Assembly (NCBI GenBank): GCA_003952965.2
Contig: CM025855.1
Location: 10,388,174-10,452,173 of the forward strand
DNA from: Morella rubra
Lineage: Eukaryota > Streptophyta > Magnoliopsida > Fagales > Myricaceae
Direction: 5' to 3'
DNA: 64,000 nucleotides
Made by a program: the position numbers and the translations under genes. Below the pieces are notes generated by a model. It was given only the letters and a program-made list of their open reading frames with translations, did not search any database and was not told the DNA's origin. Shown here piece by piece: positions 58,641-64,000 of this stretch; within the stretch, counting starts at the first letter, position 1, and each line of letters begins with the position of its first letter.

Positions 58641-59468
58641 TAGAGGGACCGAAATGCGATCTTTTTCAACTTCAAGTACTACTGTATAAAGATATGAACC
58701 ATAAGTACCAACACGAATAATACATATAAAGATGAGTATCGGGTCAGCTAACGAAGTACCCTTAATTTATGCTATTACAAGACTTATAACAACATTATTC
58801 AAAAAATAATAATTGAAGATAGCTGGCAAGCTGTGAAGCATTTGTTTTCATGCATTCTTGGAGCTTCCAATTATGTCCTATAATGCATCAGAAAGTGTCA
58901 CACTTAACCCATGAACAAAATAATTCGTAGATAAAATAATATAGTACTTCTAGCTAGTCTTATAATACATCAGAAAGTGTCACATTAAAAATAGCTCGAG
59001 GAATATCGTGGGAAAAAATTGTGAAGTACTTGTGGCACCATAGTATTTGCGTCCAAATTTTAAAGTCATTAGAATGAATAGAAAATGAAATAACAATCAG
59101 TCCTATAGCAAAGGAGACTTCCATAGCATTTTTGGCTTAACAAGATCATTTGTGCCTGTACAATTAACTCTTACTACAAAAAAAGACACACTATTAACAT
59201 TTATAGGACACTTCCATATATCCCAAAAGATAATTACAATTTCCCTTAAGTAAGCTGAGCAACATCATTGACAAAAAGCGAGGATACATAAACCCTGTAA
59301 AGAATTGGTGTTTGGATAAAGTTTACAAGCTTTCTCTTATGTTTTTAAAATATATAGTAGCACCTTAATCAGTGCGTTTGTTTAGATTTTTTTCTTAAAA
59401 AAGAAGGTTTTTCCACACCAACCCTATGAGAATCCACTATTGGGAAGCTGTGAGCACGACACTCCTAG
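58641..59468. other. Spacer before the CACTA element
   Basis: AT-rich. A cagaaagtgtcacatt phrase occurs twice (58889 and 58972). No gene is seen. Confidence 0.4.
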
Positions 59469-60383
59469 CACTACAAGAAAATGCACTTTGGGTGTCAAAA
59501 AATTGTCACCCAAAGTGCATATTTAGTCACCAAAGGTTTTGGGTGACAAAACCGAGTTGTCAGTTTGTCACCTAAAGCCTGTCAGTAAAGGTTTTAGGTC
59601 ACAATTTCCATGTTTCCTAGCTCAAAACAGTCCGAACGAAAACATATACCGTCCGAACAGTTTTTTGCTATATTGAAGAACTTCAAAATAGTCATGGCAT
59701 AGTACCCTCCATCCGTTCGCATGAGGAGTGCGAATATTTGGTCCAATGTGATGAAATGCATTTTGTCATGGAACATATGTTCGCGTGGTAATATAAAAAT
59801 GTTCATACGATAACATAAAAACGTGCGCATGGTAATATAAAGATGTTCGCGTTGTTTTTCCATTTATGACAAAATAGTTTTTTGTCACCTCAGAAACTGT
59901 TTGAACCTGTACCGTTTGTGAGGAAGCTTAGTTTGTTGAACCCGTGAGAACTATTTTCTTAACATTTGAATGGTTGTTAACTAAGGACCGTATTCACGGA
60001 AGAATAACCTTGTGGACAAATGATATTTCATATGAAGTGTGTGGACGGATTGTTATGCGTGTGCAAATCTTACCAACCAAATCATGAGGATGACCTTGTT
60101 ACTGTTTGAACTCTTCGTTACGTATTTAAATTAATTTAATTAAAAATTTAAAAATAATTTGCAAATTATACAAATAGAACGATAGTCAATACTCATAATA
60201 ATAATTAAATGTCTACAAATATGTAATTGTCATAAGTAAATAAAATGCATAATCAATAAGTACTGATCAGTTAGTGAAAATACATAATCTACCCAACTTT
60301 TTGTTTGAGTGTCATATGGGATGTCAGTTGTCTGAGGTGTTCCATTATCTGCTCATGCATTTATTGTTCCATTAGTTGCATCC

Positions 60384-61740
60384 TCAGTTTTGCTGTTTTA
60401 CTAGGTTCCGTTGCTGCTCCTTCATCATCTTCTGATGCTCTTCTTCTTTCTTGTTATTGCTCCTCCATTTTGCTAATGCTCTCACATCATCTGCTCCATT
60501 TCTGACGCTTGACCAGAAGCTCTTCGTATTCCATTTTTGAGCCCTCATCTCCTCTATCTGTAATTTGGCCTCCTCCAATCTTCGGGACAAATCAATAAAT
60601 GATACTAAAGATGATGATTTAACAAACCGAACTGAATGGCCTAAACCTCGCACGTAACCCGCTTTCGTCTCCAATACCTCAGGGAAAATCTCTACTTGTA
60701 TATGACTTTTTCTCTGACTCGTGCTGCAACTGTAATGCTCCATTTTTTTCCTTCAAATTAGAAAAGAAGAGAAAGTTAGCACATATAAAACATAAGAGAT
60801 AACAAATGCATCATTAAATCTAACTTTATGACTTACAAAATTTTTCTGTGCATCTTCTGATGTCCATGCCATCCTTATTAGTATGCAATTTTTTATACAA
60901 CAATGCAGGATTAATCTGATCAGATTCTAAATTTTTTTGTATACCAAAAGAAATATCCAACGTACATATTAAAATACCTAAGATTTATTTAAGTAATATC
61001 TCTAAAAAAATGTAAATTTATTACTTACTAACAACGCTCTTGGGCATTGGAAATACCTCGCTCCCAATGTGTATACAATCTTTAGCTTAGCTCTATTCAC
61101 CCGGTTGATTGCATTCCTCTTTTGTATTGTATATTTACAGTTGTTACGACAATTAATAATAAACTAAAATAAATGTTCAGAACGGAATAAAAATTTTTAA
61201 ACTAAAATTCCTTACTCGCGAATAAATCACAGACACAAGTCCATTCTTCCTTTTTTCATCTTAGGATACGGATGCTGTAACGCCTCTTCTTTGGAATTGA
61301 ACATCAAGTAATGCTGGTGCATTCTATTTTTATACGTCTTGTACGTTGTGCTCAAAGTAGACGTCAGAGTAATGCAATTATCGGGTCGGTCATAGTCTAG
61401 TTGGAAGTCTTCCTTAACATAGATAACAGTTAGTACGCATAAAAGTTTGCACAATTAAAATTTAATAAATTACACTTACCAACACTCGGTTCATCATATA
61501 TGATTTAACCTGATTGGGGACCTCCCTCCACTTACTTGTTTTAAATGGGATGTGCTTTCGAACAAGCGCACCAATATAACTTGAGAGCATCGAAGATGCT
61601 TTGTCTTCACCGCCCGTATGTCCATCAGGGATATGGACAATCAGCTTTCCTTCGGTACGAGCCTTGAGTAATGCTATCTCCGCGTGTACTACCCCTTCTA
61701 TGCTTGATCTCGGATGTCGCTACAAATGAAGAATAATAAA
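60384..61740 (-). pseudogene. CACTA second protein (Transposase_24-type)
   Basis: Three exon-like pieces are read on the minus strand. About 61740-61480 has AEIALLKARTEGKLIVHIPD, SMLSSYIGALVRKHIPFKTS and KWREVPNQVKSYMM, ending at a gtaagt donor. About 61415-61227 has EDFQLDYDRPDNC, YKNRMHQHYLMFNSKEEALQ. About 60743-60384 has SHIQVEIFPEVLETKAGYVR, then a Glu/Lys/Gln-rich coiled coil (SRRLEEAKLQIEEMRAQ). In CACTA elements this protein is thought to bind the subterminal repeats. No start codon is assigned to the first piece and the intervening exons are incomplete, so I mark it as probably non-functional. It could still be an expressed multi-exon gene. Confidence 0.65.
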
Positions 61741-62154
61741 TTTAAAATTTAATTAGCATAGAAATTTAAAATGTCATAATATTTAATCAAGATCGACGGG
61801 GTAAGATACTTACACGCATAACTACTTTGGGTGCCTATTGGACTGGTTGTGGTAGGGGACGGTAATTTGTTGCAATCTCTAAGCGAAGGACCTGAAGCTG
61901 TTAGTGTACCGGGAGTACTTTCAGCTCGAACTGATAAATCTCACTGAAGACGTTTTCCTCCCATTAGCATGATGTCGTCTATTGACGAAATAAATCAATA
62001 TTAGTGAAAAAAAAATGAATTATGTTACTCAAAATAAATATAAAATACAAACACAAAGTAAATTGAAACGATAAAGTTAGTTAGTCATATTCTTCAGAAT
62101 CACTACAATCTTCACTAAACGATTTTGAGGAATCATTGCTTTTTATTTATTTAT

Positions 62155-62523
62155 GGGGAAAATACACTTTTCACCCACAAACTACCATATATTTTACACT
62201 TTGCACCCTAAACTACAATTTTGACACATTGCACCCTTTAACTACCAATTTTTAACACTTTGCACCCTTTATCAAATTTTCAAACTAAAATGACGATAAT
62301 GCCTTAATATTGTTTCAATTCATTAATTTTCAAGGGTATTATTGTCAAAAGAAGGTGCAAAGTGTTAATATTATAGTTGGAGGGTGTAATGTGTCAAAGT
62401 GGGTAGTTTAGGGTGCAAAATGTATAACATTGGTAGTTTGAGGGTGCAATGTCTTAAAGATGGTAGTTTGGGTGCAATATGTCACTACTCCGGTAGTTTG
62501 TGGGTGAAAAGTGTATTTTCCCC
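62155..62523. mobile_element. MITE, 369 bp, inside the CACTA element
   Basis: The ends ggggaaaatacacttttcac are perfect inverted copies, and the similarity extends inward (cccacaaactacc, cactttgcaccc phrases repeated at ~30-bp intervals in each half). A 9-bp direct repeat tttatttat flanks it (62146-62154 and 62524-62532), although the site is low-complexity. It has no coding capacity and is younger than the CACTA copy. Confidence 0.8.
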
Positions 62524-62524
62524 T

Positions 62525-64000
62525 TTATTTATTTATTTCATGCTGTTGTGGACCACTCTCATTTGTTACCGACACATAAGCCTCGACGTCATTTCTAGTC
62601 AACGAGATCATGTCAAAGGAGTTAAAGTCCACAAAAAACTCAATAGACTCATTCTCCTGGTATGCTTCACGGTTCGACGATCCTTCTCCATCTTCACTAG
62701 CTTCCTCTTCAATAGGTGGAATATCATACGTGTTTCTAGGAGTAATCTTTTGAACAATCTTCCAATGACCACCCAACTTTATATCATCGATATAAAACAC
62801 TTGATTCCCCTGAGACGCTAGCATGAACGAGTCTTCTTTGTACCACTTTCGGGATGTGTTAATACTAACAAACCAACCACTTTTATCAAGACCTAAGTTT
62901 TGAGACTCAAGTCAAACCAGTCACATTTAAGTAAATAAACTAAATTCTGGCACAAATAACGCAACGCGTAAATCTCCACACGAAGGACCGTATGAAACCT
63001 AACTCCATTCACTACACATCTAGAATAACAAAGTGCCCGTTGATCCGGAACGGATGCTAATGCATAGAAATCATCCGACACTGAGCTCGAATTTTCATTG
63101 CGCATAGTTTGAATCTAAAACAATAAACACGTGTTAATAAGAATAAATAAAAAATATTAATAAAAATAGAACATATAATAGAGACAAAATTAAATAAATA
63201 CTCGATTTCTAAACCATAACAAAAATCCTTCTTCGAACCTGCTATCAATATTTATTGGCGATTGTCTCATCATCTCTTCCAAGTGCTCGCTATAAAAAAA
63301 TAAGATATTTTATATAATAAAATGCAATATCATTAACTGATAAGTGTTTAAGTGAGCAACGATTGTAATATGCACTTACTCAATATGTTAGCTGATTTTT
63401 GAACAGTTGTTGAGTACACACCACTGCGCTTTTGTAAATTCCTTTCTATCCAAATCGTGACCCCTACCAACTCCCAACGGGCGAACATTTTGAGCGAATA
63501 CAGAAAGACGACAACCCGGAGTAATTCGATCATCTATGTCGGCATAATTGTGGTCTTTTCTATTGAATATCGTCGCAACTGTACCAAGATACATTGAGCA
63601 AAAAGTTAGACATTCATTTAACACATAACTTTCTGCAATGGAGCCCTCAGACCGTGCCCTGTTCTTAACAAAATGCTTCATCTTCCCCATGTACCTCTCC
63701 ATTGGATGCATCTATCAAAATTGAACTGAACCCCCAAGTTTCACTTTCCGAGATAAATGAACCATCATAGTAAAAATTGATGGAGGGAATAAATGTTCCA
63801 ACTTGCAAAGAATCATTTCAATGTCCTTCTCTAACTGGTCCACAATGTCTGAATGTATTGCTCGTAAGCACAAGTCTCTGAAGAATAAGCTCAAGTCAGT
63901 CAACGTTGTACACACTTCGTTTTATAACAACCCGTATATCATTGCCAGTAACAGTCGCTGCAACAAGATGTGTTTGTCGTCACTCTTCATACCCATTATC
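62525..64000 (-). pseudogene. TNP2-type CACTA transposase, C-terminal part
   Basis: Read on the minus strand from the right edge, the DUF4218 part comes first: LFFRDLCLRAIHSDIVDQLE, LEKDIEMILCKLEHLFPPSI, MHPMERYMGKMKHFVKNRAR, ESYVLNECLTFCSMYLGTVA and AQWCVLNNC (63915-63388). The DUF4216 part follows: GVRFHTVLRVEIYALRYLCQ, VYLLKCDWFDLS and MLASQGNQVFYIDDIKLGGH (63105-62760). The protein's catalytic front lies beyond the window. In-frame stops occur where QYRW-MYP is normally found (near 63712) and upstream near 63918, and DUF4216 is read in two frames. The copy therefore appears dead, although the domains are otherwise well kept. Confidence 0.78.

Larger units (their letters stand above)
59469..64000 (-). 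mobile_element. CACTA (En/Spm-type) transposon, 3' part, running off the right edge
   Basis: The left terminus is cactacaagaaaa (59469-59481), the classic CACTA end. It is followed by subterminal repeats of the gggtgacaaa/ttgtcaccc type (59485-59600) and tgttcgcgtggtaatataaa phrases (59778-59860). The flanking 3 bases are tag. Two minus-strand gene regions follow in the usual order: TNP2-type transposase to the right (62525-64000 and beyond) and a Transposase_24-type protein nearer the terminus (60384-61740). The other end lies outside the window, so the target duplication cannot be checked. A 369-bp MITE lies between the two gene regions. Confidence 0.85.

Overview
The window is nuclear DNA of a flowering plant, most likely a eudicot. 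The evidence is a plant-specific OBERON-type PHD-finger gene, fragments of a WAT1-related transporter and a class III peroxidase, and a typical plant transposon mix: Ty1/copia including SIRE-like elements, Ty3, MULE, hAT, CACTA, SINE and MITE-like elements. Only one host gene looks intact. It is an OBERON3/TITANIA-like gene on the + strand (exons 37664-39572 and 41425-42014). It lies within a relatively transposon-poor stretch (about 31.5-43.4 kb). Most of the rest is nested transposon fossils. No tRNA, rRNA, CRISPR or bacterial-type feature was seen.

Layout. 0-2.5 kb: a tandem duplication of a ~0.95-1.15 kb non-coding unit. 2.85-5.75 kb: an old Ty3 remnant with both LTRs, into which an 861-bp non-autonomous MULE inserted (10-bp target duplication). 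6.4-12.2 kb: a minus-strand Ty1/copia fossil. 12.58-20.97 kb: a large MULE with ~260-bp inverted ends and a perfect 9-bp target duplication. It holds a FAR1/Jittery-type transposase pseudogene plus fragments of two unrelated host genes (WAT1-like transporter, class III peroxidase). SIRE-like LTR sequence later inserted into both the transposase gene and the peroxidase fragment. 21-23 kb: the 5' part of a hAT (BED-finger) transposase gene with an inverted-repeat element in its leader. 23.9-30.1 kb: minus-strand copia gag pieces and three head-to-tail related LTRs. 30.2-31.45 kb: a non-autonomous hAT with an 8-bp target duplication.

31.5-37.6 kb: AT-rich intergenic DNA with one tRNA-derived SINE (10-bp target duplication), then the OBERON gene. 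43.4-50.5 kb: MITE-like inverted-repeat elements, a non-coding LTR element with a 1.23-kb LTR, and a second non-autonomous hAT. 51.6-54.9 kb: a plus-strand SIRE-like copia fossil split by a solo LTR. 54.95-58.6 kb: plus-strand Ty3 sequence in which a pol 3' end, an LTR, a primer site and a new gag follow each other. 59.47-64 kb: the 3' end of a CACTA element on the minus strand, running off the right edge and carrying a 369-bp MITE.

The most notable object is the 12.6-21.0 kb MULE, which combines its own transposase gene with two captured host gene fragments, in the manner of a Pack-MULE. All identifications come from reading motifs by eye; no database search was run.
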